Shown here: positions 34,672 through 44,778 of the stretch, piece after piece
Layout: each line of letters begins with the position of its first letter
How positions within the stretch are numbered: the first letter of the stretch is position 1
Assembly (NCBI RefSeq): GCF_001942625.1
Contig: NZ_MLCL01000039.1
Coordinates: 120,851 to 184,850 of the forward strand
Direction of reading: 5' to 3'
Source: Mycobacterium syngnathidarum
GTDB taxonomy: Bacteria > Actinomycetota > Actinomycetes > Mycobacteriales > Mycobacteriaceae
DNA: 64,000 nucleotides
Notes under the pieces: model-generated
Told to the model about the DNA's origin: nothing
The model's database searches: none
Seen by the model: the letters and a program-made list of their open reading frames with translations, nothing else
Made by a program: the position numbers and the translations under genes

Positions 34672-35265
34672 ATGAGTACGCACAAGGCCCCGCCAGGACG
34701 CGATTCGAGCACCCGCCGAGCCTTGATCCGGGCCACCGCCCAGGTCATGCTCGCCGAAGGCTATGCCGCGGCCACGTCGCGGCGGGTGGCCGCGCAGGCC
34801 GGGGTGAAACCCGCACTCGTGCACTACTACTTCCCGAGCATGGACGACCTGTACGTGGCGGTGCTGCAGGCCGGCGCCGAGGCCAACCTGAGCACCCAGC
34901 AGGAGGCCTTCGCCGAGGACTCTCCCCTGCACGCGCTGTGGGAACTCAACAGCGCGCAGGGCGCGGCGCTGTGGATGGAGTTCATGGCGCTGGCCAACCA
35001 CCGCAAGGCCATCCGTAGCGAGATCGCCGGCTACGCCGACCGGTTCCGTGACCTCGAGGAGTCGGCGATGACCGCTGCGCTGCAGGCCCACGGCGTCGAC
35101 ACCGACGAATTCCCGCCTGTGGTGATGTCGATGATCGTGGCGAGCCTGGCTCGCATTCTGGTGCTGGAGCAGGGTCTCGGTATCAGCCGGGGTCATGAGC
35201 AGGCCCAGGACTTCGTGCGGCGGTATCTGGACCGGTTCGACCTTGCCCGGGGTGGCCGGGAGTGA
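34672..35265 (+). CDS. TetR-family transcriptional regulator
   Basis: 197 residues from ATG 34672, with AAGGG about 5 bp upstream. The helix-turn-helix region spans about residues 15–60 (RRALIRATAQVMLAEGYAAAT ... VHYYFPSMDDLY). The ligand-binding half is not assignable. The stop overlaps the start of the acyl-CoA synthetase gene by 4 bp, and a perfect palindrome at 34602 lies 55 bp upstream. Together these suggest an autoregulated repressor of the divergent P450 operon, possibly released by an acyl-CoA (inference). Confidence 0.88.
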   Translation: MSTHKAPPGRDSSTRRALIRATAQVMLAEGYAAATSRRVAAQAGVKPALVHYYFPSMDDLYVAVLQAGAEANLSTQQEAFAEDSPLHALWELNSAQGAALWMEFMALANHRKAIRSEIAGYADRFRDLEESAMTAALQAHGVDTDEFPPVVMSMIVASLARILVLEQGLGISRGHEQAQDFVRRYLDRFDLARGGRE

Positions 35266-36782
35266 CCCTTCTACATGAGTTGATCTCGTCGGCAGCCGCG
35301 GCTGCGCCTGCGCGTCAGGCCGTGCTGACCGACGACGGAGCCACCGCGACCTTCGCCGAGTTCGATCGCCAGATCCACGGTGTCGCCGGCTGGATCGCGG
35401 CTCGTACCGCGCCCGGTGACCGGGTGGCCGTCGTCGCCGACAACAGCGCCGCCTACGCGCAGCTGTACTACGGTGTGCCGCGCAGCGGACGCATCCTGAC
35501 GCTGATCAATCAACGTCTGAGTCCGGCCGAGCAAGCCGCGCAGTTAACCACCGTGGCGCCCGCACTGCTGCTCGGCGACGAGCGCTATCTGTCGGCCCTG
35601 GCCGGCACGGAGGCTGCGGTCGAGCGGGCTGTCACGTTCGAATCCGAGCAGTGGCAGGCGGCTCCCACATCTGGTCTGCCCTGCCCCGATGTCATCCACC
35701 CGGATGACCCGGCCTGGCTGCTGTTCACCAGCGGATCCACCGGAACCCCGAAAGCTGTTGTCCACAGCCATCGTTCGATACTCACCGCCGTGTGGGGCTC
35801 GGTCGAGGGCCGCTCGGTGCGGCCCGCCGGGGTATACCTGCTGCCGTTCCCGATGTGTCACATCGCCGGATACAACATGCTGGTCCAGCACGCGGTGGCC
35901 GCCACGGTGGTGCTGTGTGCACAGTTTCGCCCGGACGGTTTCGCCGAGCTCGTCCGCAGGCACGAAGTGACATCGTGCTCACTGGCACCGACGATGCTGC
36001 ACGCCCTGCTCGGCCACCTGAGCCGCACCGGGACCGGTCTGCCCAGCCTGGAGTCGATCGCCTACGGATCGGCCGCGATGCCGCTGGATCTGCTGCGGCG
36101 CGCGATCGAGGTGCTCGGGGTGGACTTCCACCAGGGTTACGGGATGACCGAAACCGGTGGGAACATCACGTTTCTCGGCCCGGACGATCACCGGGCCGGC
36201 GCGGCGGGTCAACCCGAATTGCTGACCAGCGCGGGCTATCCGCACACCGGCATCGAGATCGGCATCGCAGGCCCGTCCGGGGATCTGCTGCCGGCCGGGC
36301 AGGTGGGCGAGATCTTGGTGCGCGGTGCGCAGGTGACGCCCGGCTACTGGCCGCACGGAGCCGGCACCACGAACGGCTGGTTGCACACCGGCGACATGGG
36401 CCGCACCGCCGCCGACGGACGGCTGTACGTGGTCGACCGACTCAAGGACATCATCGTCACCGGAGGCGAGAACGTGTCGTCGCGCGAGGTGGAGGATGTG
36501 TTGTCCGGGCACCCCTCCGTCGACCAGGTGGCCGTGGTGGCCGTTCCCGACGACTACTGGGGCGAAGCGGTGTGCGCGGTGGTGGTGCCCGTTCCGGGTC
36601 AGCCGCCCACTGCCGACGAACTCGTCGAGCACGTCCGAAACGAGATCGCGGGTTTCAAGAGGCCACGGTTGGTGCTGTTCACCGAGGCGCTACCGCTGAC
36701 CGGGAACGGCAAGGTCGCCAAGGACCGGGTTCGCGCTTTCGCTCGCGCCGCCGTCGACCGGGGCGGTACCCAGGACGCGTAA
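35262..36782 (+). CDS. Acyl-CoA synthetase (ANL superfamily)
   Basis: 506 residues from GTG 35262. The P-loop LLFTSGSTGTPKAV (near 148–161), A5 QGYGMTETGGN, A7 TGD, the hinge VVDRLKDIIVTGGENVSS and the C-terminal lysine in PLTGNGKVAKD are all present. A medium-length FadD-type ligase acting on an unknown carboxylic acid. Coupled to the TetR regulator by a GTGA overlap, so it is probably part of the same regulon as the divergent P450. Confidence 0.9.
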   Translation: MTLLHELISSAAAAAPARQAVLTDDGATATFAEFDRQIHGVAGWIAARTAPGDRVAVVADNSAAYAQLYYGVPRSGRILTLINQRLSPAEQAAQLTTVAPALLLGDERYLSALAGTEAAVERAVTFESEQWQAAPTSGLPCPDVIHPDDPAWLLFTSGSTGTPKAVVHSHRSILTAVWGSVEGRSVRPAGVYLLPFPMCHIAGYNMLVQHAVAATVVLCAQFRPDGFAELVRRHEVTSCSLAPTMLHALLGHLSRTGTGLPSLESIAYGSAAMPLDLLRRAIEVLGVDFHQGYGMTETGGNITFLGPDDHRAGAAGQPELLTSAGYPHTGIEIGIAGPSGDLLPAGQVGEILVRGAQVTPGYWPHGAGTTNGWLHTGDMGRTAADGRLYVVDRLKDIIVTGGENVSSREVEDVLSGHPSVDQVAVVAVPDDYWGEAVCAVVVPVPGQPPTADELVEHVRNEIAGFKRPRLVLFTEALPLTGNGKVAKDRVRAFARAAVDRGGTQDA

Positions 36783-37124
36783 CGGGTCGGGCTTCATCTG
36801 GCGCAGTTCCTCAGCCCCGTAGAAGAACGGCTGCGGGTGGTAAGCCGCCGCGACCGCGAAGGTAGCGCCTCTGCTCGCAACGATTGTCATCGTTGCCTCA
36901 TAGCTGACGCACTGTCCCCCCGGGACAGCCGCGGCCAACCCCTCGAACGGCCCCGACACAACGGACGATACGCCCGGTGCGCCAGTTTTCCGGGCTTTCA
37001 GTCAAATACCCGAGCAAATCGGATCGCGCGGCAATGCATCCAGCACCCGGGCCGCATTGCGGTGCCAGCGCGCGGCGTTACCTGAACATGCCTGGCGACC
37101 ATGCCTTGATTCGGGCGGCCCCTG
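36783..37124. other. Intergenic region, no convincing gene
   Basis: 342 bp between two convergent genes. A minus-strand open frame (36690–36959) overlaps the end of the ligase gene antisense and shows no recognisable family. I see no clear terminator; short self-complementary GCAATGC/GCATTGC arms occur near 37030–37060. Confidence 0.5.
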
Positions 37125-38171
37125 TCACGGCATGGCGGCGAGAAGCCACCCGCTGATGGGATCTGCTGGGGTTGCCGGCGCGGGCGCCGGCACCGGGACT
37201 GGCACAGGACCGGGCGATGCGAGTGCGGGCCCCGGCGACGGATCTGCCGCGACGTGGGCGTCGGAGGTGGGCAGGTGTGGTTGGGCGGCGGGCACGTACG
37301 CGGCGGGGACACCACCCGGCTGCTGCGCCGGCATGTTCGACACGTCCGGTGCGTGCGCCGGAACCGCCATCTGAACCACCGGAACCGCTTGCGGCACAGT
37401 GGTTTGCACAACCGCCACAGGCTGGGCGCGTGGCACGGGAACAGCCGGCTCCACCGGCGGGACATACGCAGGTACCTGCTCGACGTTCTCGACGACCTGC
37501 GCAGGGGCCGTCACCTCGCTGGGCCGCATCGTCACAGCCCGTTCCGACAGTCGCGGTGCGGCGACGGTGACCACCCGCGGAGCCGGGGCCGCCGCGGTGG
37601 TGTCCTCCTGCTCGCCGGCCGGAATCGGTGCGGGTTCGGTGAATTGTGAGCCGACCGTCAGCATGCCCGCTGCAACCGTCGCCGCAGCCGCGGCCGCTAC
37701 CCGCACCCCTCGGTGCTTACGCGGTGCCGGGCGTCGGTGTGCGACCGGCTCGGGGGCCACTCGGGGGACCGCACCGATCGCGACGGCGTAGGCGGCGGCG
37801 CGCGCCTCGCGCAGCTGTGCCTCCATCCCGCATTCGTCAACATCTGCATCGTCGGTCGGTTCGGCGACGATCCGCACATCGTCGAAGCCCGTGGCAGCAA
37901 GCCGGTCGAGGAGCCGGGCCAGCTGGTCGCCGGCGGCACCGTCCAAGCCCGAATCGGTCACCCCGACCGCGGCCACGTCCTGGCCGCTGGCGGCGGCTAT
38001 GGCGCGCGCGCTGCGGGCCGCCGCTGCCGCGCGTGCGGCCACCTGATCGGCAACCTCGACGTCGAACGCGTCGTCATCGAGTGGGCCGGCCTCCGCGGCA
38101 GCAGCGTCACCGTGGACAAGTGCCCAGGCGATCGCGTGCGAAGTCACCGACAGGCCGAGCACTGCCTTCAC
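37125..38171 (-). CDS. DUF7159-like membrane protein with Pro/Val-rich tail
   Basis: 348 residues. The N-terminal 130 residues begin MKAVLGLSVTSHAIAWALVHGD and look like the actin/Hsp70-like beta-start of the mycobacterial DUF7159 family. A basic stretch RRPAPRKHRGVRV precedes one membrane helix (about 155–172). The C-terminal half (about 175–345) is a low-complexity Ala/Pro/Val tail, presumably outside. Function unknown. The skewed composition of the tail comes from GC-rich repeats and not from a CRISPR or other array. Confidence 0.72.
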   Translation of the reverse strand: MKAVLGLSVTSHAIAWALVHGDAAAAEAGPLDDDAFDVEVADQVAARAAAAARSARAIAAASGQDVAAVGVTDSGLDGAAGDQLARLLDRLAATGFDDVRIVAEPTDDADVDECGMEAQLREARAAAYAVAIGAVPRVAPEPVAHRRPAPRKHRGVRVAAAAAATVAAGMLTVGSQFTEPAPIPAGEQEDTTAAAPAPRVVTVAAPRLSERAVTMRPSEVTAPAQVVENVEQVPAYVPPVEPAVPVPRAQPVAVVQTTVPQAVPVVQMAVPAHAPDVSNMPAQQPGGVPAAYVPAAQPHLPTSDAHVAADPSPGPALASPGPVPVPVPAPAPATPADPISGWLLAAMP

Positions 38172-38293
38172 CCTGCGCCCTCATTCCCCTCTTGCGGCCA
38201 ATCCCCGACCGCGACGAGCGTAAGTCGGCGCTCCGGCGTCGGCATCCCGTAGAAGGCATCGGTAACCGCATGGGCACCCAGAATTCACCTGGG

Positions 38294-38794
38294 TCAGCTG
38301 ACGGGCTCTCCCGCCACGCCGGCGATCAGCAGTCGGTGCGCGGTCGGGTCACCGTTGAGCAGGCGGCTGGAGCGCCGGGTGATCTGCCAGCGCCCTTCCG
38401 TGCGGGCCAGTTCGAAGTGGTTGGCCGTGGCCCGCCACACCACGTATTCACCGGAACCATCGGGCGTTTCGCGGCGAACGAGCACCAGCGACTCGCAGAC
38501 CGCCACTGCGGTGTCGGCATCGACGGTGACCACGGCAGGGCCGAGAAAGTGACTGCAACCCGTGGCCACCAGGTCGCGGTGGGATGTCGAGCTGACCATC
38601 GCGTGGACGTCGGCCCGACTGGCCATGGTCCAGCCCTCGACCTCGTAGCGACCGTCGGCGGCCCACAGCGCGGCGGTTCCATCGGCATCGGCGGCGTCGA
38701 CGTGCGGGCCGTAGGAGGCGATCAGCCGGGCGATGTCGCGTTCGTCCTCGAGCCGGCGTAGCCGCGCCTCGAGTGCCCCCAGGCCGGAAGTCAT
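38294..38794 (-). CDS. SnoaL-like (NTF2-fold) protein
   Basis: 166 residues from ATG 38794. Typical SnoaL_4-type pattern: EARLRRLEDERDIARLIASYGPHVDAADADGTAALWAADGRYEV, then HRDLVATGCSHFLGPAVVTVDADTA and WQITRRSSRLLNG. Proteins of this kind include dehydratases, isomerases and aromatic hydroxylase small subunits. The start overlaps the SDR stop by 4 bp, so the pair probably acts on the same compound. Confidence 0.82.
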   Translation of the reverse strand: MTSGLGALEARLRRLEDERDIARLIASYGPHVDAADADGTAALWAADGRYEVEGWTMASRADVHAMVSSTSHRDLVATGCSHFLGPAVVTVDADTAVAVCESLVLVRRETPDGSGEYVVWRATANHFELARTEGRWQITRRSSRLLNGDPTAHRLLIAGVAGEPVS

Positions 38795-39591
38795 TGCGGC
38801 GCCCGCTGATTGATCAGGTTGCGGATGGCCGCGTCGGACTTGAGTACCACCTGAGCCCGGTCGGGCGCACTGTTCATCTCGGCGCGTTTGGCGTTGCCGC
38901 CTGCCACGTGAACCGGCCCCGCAGCGAGATGTTCCAGGCCTTCGGCGGCGACCTCGGCCGGGTCGTTGATCCGCATTCCCGGTGCCTCGAAGTTCAGGCC
39001 TGCGCGTTCCATGGCCGGCGTGCGGGTCACCCCGAGCACCAGTTCCAGTACGTCGACGTTGTACTCGCGCAATTCCAGCCACAGGCTTTCGGCGAACAAC
39101 CGGCCGTAGGCTTTCACCCCGCCGTAGACGGTATGCCGCATCGATCCGGCATAGCCGGCCAGAGATCCCACCAGCAGGATGCCGCCCCGGCCTCGTGCGG
39201 CCATCGGCCTGCCGAAGTGCTGGACCAGCTCCATCATCCTGGTGATGTTGAGGTCGACGACCTTCTGGAAGTCGGCCAGTGGTGCGTCCAGGAACCGCTC
39301 GCTGCAGGTGTTGGCACCCGCGTTGTAGATCAGCAGGCCGACCTCCAGGTCGGCGGTGGCGTCGGCGATCTTGGTGGTCGACGCGACGTCCACCAGATCC
39401 ACCGCCACCGTGCGCACGTGCGCGCCCAGGTCCCGACAGCGCTGCGCGGTGGCCTCCAGCGGGCCGGCTTTGCGCGCCAGCAGGACCAGGTTGAACCCGT
39501 CTGCGGCCAGCATGCGGGCGAACTCCGCGCCGACTCCCTCGGAGCCTCCGGCGATCAGAGCCCACGGTCCGTATTTTGCAAGGTCGGTCAT
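38791..39591 (-). CDS. Short-chain dehydrogenase/reductase
   Basis: 266 residues. The cofactor loop AGGSEGVGAEFARML (about 13–27), YNAGAN and the catalytic set LVGSLAGYAGSMRHTVYGGVKAYG (Ser, Tyr-x3-Lys) are present. Resembles the 17-beta-hydroxysteroid dehydrogenase-like SDRs. It is coupled to the SnoaL protein and divergent from a second SDR (39652), with 60 bp between starts. Confidence 0.87.
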   Translation of the reverse strand: MTDLAKYGPWALIAGGSEGVGAEFARMLAADGFNLVLLARKAGPLEATAQRCRDLGAHVRTVAVDLVDVASTTKIADATADLEVGLLIYNAGANTCSERFLDAPLADFQKVVDLNITRMMELVQHFGRPMAARGRGGILLVGSLAGYAGSMRHTVYGGVKAYGRLFAESLWLELREYNVDVLELVLGVTRTPAMERAGLNFEAPGMRINDPAEVAAEGLEHLAAGPVHVAGGNAKRAEMNSAPDRAQVVLKSDAAIRNLINQRAPQ

Positions 39592-39639
39592 CTCTCGGAT
39601 GCTATCTTTGGCCGCCGGACCGGCCCACGATCGGGCCGC

Positions 39640-39646
39640 AAGGAGG
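39640..39646 (+). promoter_or_regulatory. Strong ribosome binding site before an ATC start
   Basis: AAGGAGG lies 5 bp upstream of the ATC at 39652. There is no ATG, GTG or TTG in frame at a suitable distance, so this site decides the start of the SDR. Confidence 0.65.
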
Positions 39647-39651
39647 CGATC

Positions 39652-40506
39652 ATCGGCACATACGCGGTTACCGGATCCGCATCCGGTATGGGATTACAGG
39701 CCGCCGAGCGCCTGCGGAATCTCGGGCACACCGTGATCGGAGTGGACCTCGAATCCGGCGAAGTGGTGGCCGACCTCTCCACGCCGCAGGGACGGCGGGC
39801 AGCGGCTGACGGTGTGCTGGCGGCATGTGAGGGAGTACTCGACGGAGCGGTGCTCGCCGCCGGGCTGGGCCCCGGGCACGGCACCGAACGCAACCGCTTG
39901 ATCGCCGAGGTCAACTTCCTTGGCGTGGTGGAGCTCCTGGAGGCCTGGCGACCCGCCCTGGCCGGCGCAGACCGTGCCAAAGCCGTTGTGATCTCCAGCA
40001 ATTCGACGACCACCGTACCGATCGTCCCCCGGCGCACCATTCGGGCGCTGCTGGCGCGTGACACCGACAAGGCGGTGCGTTCGTTGCGCCTGCTGGGTCG
40101 CAACGGGTCGGCGCTCATGTACGCGGCCTCGAAGATCGCGTTGAGCCGCTGGCTGCGGAGCAACGCGGTCACCGCGGCATGGGCGGGAGCGGGGATCCGG
40201 CTCAACGCCTTGGCCCCCGGGGCGATCATGACCCCGTTGCTGGAGGCCCAACTCGCCGATCCGCGCGAAGGTCGCGCCGTACGGTCGTTCCCGGTGCCGG
40301 TCGGCGGCTACGGCGACGCCGGTCATCTCGCCGACTGGATCTGCTTCATGCTGTCAGACTCGGCCGATTTCCTTTGCGGCAGTGTGGTGTTCGTCGACGG
40401 TGGCTCCGACGCATTCTTCCGCCCCGGTGATTGGCCCAAGGCCGTGCCGCTACGGCGTCTGCCGCAGTATCTGTGGCGGTTCACCCGCGGCGTGCGACAT
40501 GGGTGA
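39652..40506 (+). CDS. Short-chain dehydrogenase with apparent ATC start codon
   Basis: 284 residues if translation starts at ATC 39652. The protein begins (I/M)GTYAVTGSASGMG, where the NAD(P) loop TGSASGMG follows at once; homologues start MGTYAVTGSASGMG. The catalytic motif SALMYAASKIALSRW and the C-terminal VVFVDGGSDAFF are intact. Upstream in this frame there is no normal start, and the next ATG lies inside the cofactor loop. A perfect AAGGAGG precedes the ATC by 5 bp. Either a rare ATC start or an ATG mutated or miscalled. The 3' end overlaps the MFS gene by 8 bp. Confidence 0.82.
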   Translation: MGTYAVTGSASGMGLQAAERLRNLGHTVIGVDLESGEVVADLSTPQGRRAAADGVLAACEGVLDGAVLAAGLGPGHGTERNRLIAEVNFLGVVELLEAWRPALAGADRAKAVVISSNSTTTVPIVPRRTIRALLARDTDKAVRSLRLLGRNGSALMYAASKIALSRWLRSNAVTAAWAGAGIRLNALAPGAIMTPLLEAQLADPREGRAVRSFPVPVGGYGDAGHLADWICFMLSDSADFLCGSVVFVDGGSDAFFRPGDWPKAVPLRRLPQYLWRFTRGVRHG

Positions 40507-41791
40507 CGAGGTACACGGACCCCGCCGGGCCTGGGCCGCGGTCGCGTTGCTGGCCCTGGTCGGAACCCTCAATTACGTAGACCGGTTCCTGCCCTCGGTG
40601 CTGGCCGAGCCCATCAAACACGAACTCGCACTGTCGGACACCGCGATCGGAGTGATCAACGGGTTCGGGTTCCTTGTCGTGTACGCGGTGCTCGGCATCG
40701 CGGTGGCCAGGCTCGCCGACCGCGGCACCTACGGCGCGGTGGTGGCTGCCTGCCTGACGCTGTGGGGCACCATGACCATGCTCGGCGGCGCGGTGCAATC
40801 GGGATTTCAGCTCGCCCTCACCAGGGTGGGTGTCGCGGTGGGCGAGGCGGGCAGCACCCCGGCCGCGCACGCCTACGTAGCCCGCAACTTCGCCCCGCAG
40901 CGTCGTGCGGCGCCGCTGGCAGTGCTCACCTTCGCGATCCCGCTGGCCAGCGCCGCCAGCCTGATCGGCGGTGGGCTGCTGGCCGACAACCTCGGCTGGC
41001 GAACGGCTTTCGTGGTGATGGGTGCGGTCAGCGTCGTGTTCGCGCCGCTGGTGCTGCTGCTGGTCGGGGTGCGGCAGTCGCTGCCGGTGGCACCGCCCCA
41101 GGAACAGGGCACGCAGGCCAAGTGGTGGGCACTGTTGCGCAAGCCCAGCTTTTTGGCACTGGTCTGCGGTACCGCGTTCATCGCGGCCGCTGGATATTCG
41201 CTGACCACGTTCACCCCGGCCTTCCTGATGCGGACAAGGTCCATGACGCTGAGCGAGGTCGGCTGGGAGTACGGCGTGGCCACCGGGACAGCCGGAGTCC
41301 TGGGACTGCTGATCGTGGGCCGGCTGGCGGATCGACTGGCCGCGCGCGATCCGCGGTGGCTGCTGTGGATCGTCGTGCTGACCACAGCCCTGCTGCTGCC
41401 GGCCTCGGTGTTGGCGTTCACGGTCACCAGTCGCACGGCATGCGTGTGGTTTCTGGCGCTCAGCTACATCATCGGAACCTCGTACCTGGCCCCGTCGATC
41501 GCGGCCATTCAGCGGCTGGTGGTGCCCCGGCAACGGGCGACCGCATCGGCCATCTTCCTGTTTTTCAATGCCACCCTGGGAGCGGTCGGTCCCTTCGTCA
41601 CCGGCCTGGTCAGCGACACGCTGACCCCCGATCTCGGCGCACACGCACTGGGCCGGGCCCTGCTGATCTTGGTACCCACCCTGCAACTGGCAGCCATGGG
41701 CTGCTATTTCGTGGCCACCCGCTGGTACCGCAGCGACATCGTCGAGGAGGCAGATCTCGCGGCCCGGGCTAGCCTGCAGCCGGATCCTTAG
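40499..41791 (+). CDS. MFS transporter
   Basis: 430 residues from ATG 40499, about 12 membrane segments. N-terminal LVGTLNYVDRFLPSVLAEPIKHEL and the cytoplasmic loop RLADRG are characteristic of the sphingosine/spinster-like and hexuronate-type MFS branch. Substrate unknown; overlap with the SDR suggests transport of that enzyme's substrate or product. The last 23 bp overlap the convergent small membrane protein gene. Confidence 0.87.
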   Translation: MGDEVHGPRRAWAAVALLALVGTLNYVDRFLPSVLAEPIKHELALSDTAIGVINGFGFLVVYAVLGIAVARLADRGTYGAVVAACLTLWGTMTMLGGAVQSGFQLALTRVGVAVGEAGSTPAAHAYVARNFAPQRRAAPLAVLTFAIPLASAASLIGGGLLADNLGWRTAFVVMGAVSVVFAPLVLLLVGVRQSLPVAPPQEQGTQAKWWALLRKPSFLALVCGTAFIAAAGYSLTTFTPAFLMRTRSMTLSEVGWEYGVATGTAGVLGLLIVGRLADRLAARDPRWLLWIVVLTTALLLPASVLAFTVTSRTACVWFLALSYIIGTSYLAPSIAAIQRLVVPRQRATASAIFLFFNATLGAVGPFVTGLVSDTLTPDLGAHALGRALLILVPTLQLAAMGCYFVATRWYRSDIVEEADLAARASLQPDP

Positions 41792-42164
41792 CGCGCTGCC
41801 GGCCGCGGGTGGCGCCCCACAGCCCCACCGCGATGCCGACCACGGCACCCCCGAGGCCGATGACCTGCTGTGACCGTGGCAGCCGATCGTGTACCGCCAT
41901 CCCGCCGAGCAGGTCGGCGGCGTCAGCGCCGCCGGACGCCAGGAACCAGCCGCGGGTGTCCTTGCCACGCGCTCCCGCGGCAAGGAGCAGCCCGCCGATC
42001 AGTGCGTCGCGGTATCCCATCGACCGCCACATCAGCTGCGCGGTCGCATCAGGTGTTTCCCGTCCGCCCCACCAGCGGTCCGCCCGCTTCGGGACGACGA
42101 GAAACGAGACACCCGACGCGAATCGGATGGCGCCGGCGGCCAGCGCGGCCCGGTCGATCGACAT
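41769..42164 (-). CDS. Small membrane protein, DUF4267-like
   Basis: 131 residues from ATG 42164. Four short hydrophobic segments (about 5–22, 47–65, 75–90, 97–115) with [15 protein letters not shown] in the middle and a basic Arg/Gln-rich C-terminus. No known motif. The upstream in-frame ATG (42284) would extend into the promoter of the isocitrate lyase gene and is rejected. The C-terminal codons overlap the MFS gene end by 23 bp. Confidence 0.75.
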   Translation of the reverse strand: MSIDRAALAAGAIRFASGVSFLVVPKRADRWWGGRETPDATAQLMWRSMGYRDALIGGLLLAAGARGKDTRGWFLASGGADAADLLGGMAVHDRLPRSQQVIGLGGAVVGIAVGLWGATRGRQRAKDPAAG

Positions 42165-42284
42165 GCGGTGCAGCCTAGGACCCTCGGGCCCGCCGCACGG
42201 GGAAGTCCTGAGAAATCTCCCAACCGGCTCCGGCGTCACGACTTGCCAGCAATGATTGGGGTACCCGAGTTCAGGAGCGCACAC

Positions 42285-44567
42285 ATGGCCACAATGGAAG
42301 CCAACGCACGAACCAACTCGTCATTCGAGAGCGATGTCGAGGCCACCCAGGCATACATCGACAGTCCCCGCTTCGCAGGCATCACCCGGCTGTACTCGGC
42401 GCGTCAGGTCGCCGAACAACGTGGCACGATTCCGTCGGACTATCCGGTGACCCGTGAGGCCGCGACGGATTTCTATCTCTATCTTCGCGATCTGTTCGCC
42501 CAGAAGCAGAGCATCACCACCTTTGGGCCGTACTCGCCGGGTCAGGCGGTGGTGATGAAGCGGATGGGGATCCGAGGGATATATCTCGGTGGATGGGCCA
42601 CCTCGGCGAAGGGCTCCATCAGTGAAGATCCCGGGCCCGACCTGGCCAGCTACCCGCTGAGCCAGGTGCCCGACGAGGCTGCCGGGCTGGTGCGCGCACT
42701 GCTGACGGCCGACCGCAACCAGCAATATCTGCGGCTGCGGATGACCCCCGAACAGCAAGCGGCCACCCCGGCGGTCGATTACCGGCCGTTCATCATCGCC
42801 GACGCCGACACCGGCCACGGTGGCGATCCGCACGTCCGCAACCTGATCCGCCGCTTCGTCGAATCCGGGGTCCCGGGATATCACATCGAGGATCAACGGC
42901 CGGGCACCAAGAAGTGCGGGCACCAGGGCGGCAAGGTGTTGGTGCCCTCGGACGAGCAGATCAAACGGCTCAACACCGCCCGGTTCCAGCTCGACATCAT
43001 GCGGGTGCCGGGCATCATCGTCGCGCGCACCGATGCGGAGGCGGCCAACCTGATCGACAGCCGCGCCGACGAGCGGGACCAGCCGTTCCTGCTGGGAGCG
43101 ACGAACCTGTCGGTGCCCACGTACAAGTCGTGTTTCCTGGCGATGGTGCGGCGGTTCTACAACCAGGGGGTCACCGAGCTCAACGGACACCTGCTCTACG
43201 CCCTTCCCGAGGGCGAGTATGAGACTGCCGAGGCCTGGCTGCAACGCCAGGGCATAACGAACACGATCGACGAGGCCGCCAAGGGTCACCGGACCGGTGA
43301 CTCCGTGGATGCCATGTTCGACAAGGTCGAGTCGGCGTTCGTCGAAGCGTGGCAGGACGACGCCGGCCTGAACACCTACGGTGAGGCGGTCGCCGAACTT
43401 CTGGAATTCCGGGAACGCGAGGGCGAACCGGCCGCGATGAGCGCTGCCGACTGGCGCACGTTCGCCGCTCGCGCGTCGCTGTACACGGCGCAGCAGAAGG
43501 CACACGAGTTGGGCGCCGACGTGGCTTGGGACTGTGAGCGGGTCAAAACCCCCGAGGGTTACTACCAGGTGCGCGGCGGCATCCCGTATGCGATCGCGAA
43601 GTCCCTGGCGGCAGCGCCGTTCGCCGACATCCTCTGGATGGAGACCAAGACCGCCGATCTGGCCGATGCCAAGCAGTTCGCCGACGCCATCCACGCCGAG
43701 TATCCCGACCAGATGCTGGCCTACAACCTCTCGCCGTCGTTCAACTGGGACACCACCGGGATGACCGATGACGAGATGCGGGCCTTCCCCGCTGAACTCG
43801 GCAAGATGGGGTTCGTCTTCAACTTCATCACCTACGGCGGCCATCAGGTCGACGGCGTGGCGTGCGAGGAGTTCGCGACGTCTCTGCAGCAGGAGGGCAT
43901 GCTGGCGCTGGCCCGACTGCAACGCAAGATGCGGCTGGTCGAATCTCCTTACCGCACACCGCAAACCCTGGTCGGCGGGCCACGCAGCGACGCCGCGCTG
44001 GCCGCCTCGTCGGGTCGCACCGCCACCACCAAGGCGATGGGTGCGGGCTCCACGCAACATCAGCACCTCGTCCAGACCGAGGTGCCCAAGAAGCTGCTCG
44101 AGGAGTGGCTGGCGATGTGGGGCGACTACTACAAGATCGGCGAGAATCTGCGCGTTCAGCTTCGGCCGCGTCGCGCCGGTTCGGATGTGCTCGATCTCGG
44201 TATCTACGGCGACGGTGCGGAGCCGCTGGCCAACGTCGTCGTCGACCCGATCAAGGACCGGCACGGCCGCAACATCCTGACGGTGCGCGACCAGAACACG
44301 TTCGCCGAGAAGCTGCGCAAGAAGCGCCTGATGGACTTGATCCACGTGTGGCTGATCCACCGTTTCAAGCCGGAGATCGTCTACTACGTGACGCCCACGG
44401 AGGACAACGTCTACCAGACCGAGAAGATGAAGGCGCACGGCCTGTTCAGCGATGTGTACCAGGAAGTCGGCGAGATCATCGTCGCCGACGTGAACCAGGA
44501 CCGCATCGACGAACTGCTGGCACCCGACCGCGAGGCGCTGGGCCGGTTGATCCGCAAGGAGGACTGA
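42285..44567 (+). CDS. aceA: Isocitrate lyase 2 (long form, ICL2)
   Basis: 760 residues from ATG 42285 with AGGAG upstream, the length of ICL2 and not of the short ICL1 (about 430). The catalytic loop KKCGH is at Lys209–His213 with Cys211; [10 protein letters not shown] carries metal ligands and METKTADL and NLSPSFNWD occur in the long-form order. The C-terminal 160 residues form the extra domain that in M. tuberculosis ICL2 binds acetyl-CoA and activates the enzyme. Isocitrate lyase splits isocitrate into succinate and glyoxylate for growth on fatty acids and acetate. In strain H37Rv this gene (Rv1915/Rv1916) is split; here it is intact. Confidence 0.95.
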   Translation: MATMEANARTNSSFESDVEATQAYIDSPRFAGITRLYSARQVAEQRGTIPSDYPVTREAATDFYLYLRDLFAQKQSITTFGPYSPGQAVVMKRMGIRGIYLGGWATSAKGSISEDPGPDLASYPLSQVPDEAAGLVRALLTADRNQQYLRLRMTPEQQAATPAVDYRPFIIADADTGHGGDPHVRNLIRRFVESGVPGYHIEDQRPGTKKCGHQGGKVLVPSDEQIKRLNTARFQLDIMRVPGIIVARTDAEAANLIDSRADERDQPFLLGATNLSVPTYKSCFLAMVRRFYNQGVTELNGHLLYALPEGEYETAEAWLQRQGITNTIDEAAKGHRTGDSVDAMFDKVESAFVEAWQDDAGLNTYGEAVAELLEFREREGEPAAMSAADWRTFAARASLYTAQQKAHELGADVAWDCERVKTPEGYYQVRGGIPYAIAKSLAAAPFADILWMETKTADLADAKQFADAIHAEYPDQMLAYNLSPSFNWDTTGMTDDEMRAFPAELGKMGFVFNFITYGGHQVDGVACEEFATSLQQEGMLALARLQRKMRLVESPYRTPQTLVGGPRSDAALAASSGRTATTKAMGAGSTQHQHLVQTEVPKKLLEEWLAMWGDYYKIGENLRVQLRPRRAGSDVLDLGIYGDGAEPLANVVVDPIKDRHGRNILTVRDQNTFAEKLRKKRLMDLIHVWLIHRFKPEIVYYVTPTEDNVYQTEKMKAHGLFSDVYQEVGEIIVADVNQDRIDELLAPDREALGRLIRKED

Positions 44568-44778
44568 GGTTTTCGCGGGGCCTGGTACGGCGCCGGTTTC
44601 TACCGCAGGGCAGTGACCCACGAGGGGCAACAGCCCTCCGGTGGAAAACGATCCCGTCGTGAGCCCCGGAACCCGATACGTGGCTGGGCACCCCGAAGTG
44701 AGGACCAATGTCACTACCGGCGGCACAGGAGGCGGCACATACTGACGGCAGCCACACTCATTCAGGAAGGCCGCAGAC

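Noticed and set aside
36690..36959. Minus-strand frame of 89 codons near the acyl-CoA synthetase end
   Set aside because: Overlaps 93 bp of the ligase gene antisense, no ribosome site of note and no recognised family.
37125..37640. Repeat array or CRISPR in the GC-rich stretch
   Set aside because: The repetition is the codon-level result of an Ala/Pro/Val-rich protein tail; there are no regular repeats with spacers. No CRISPR array is seen anywhere in the window.
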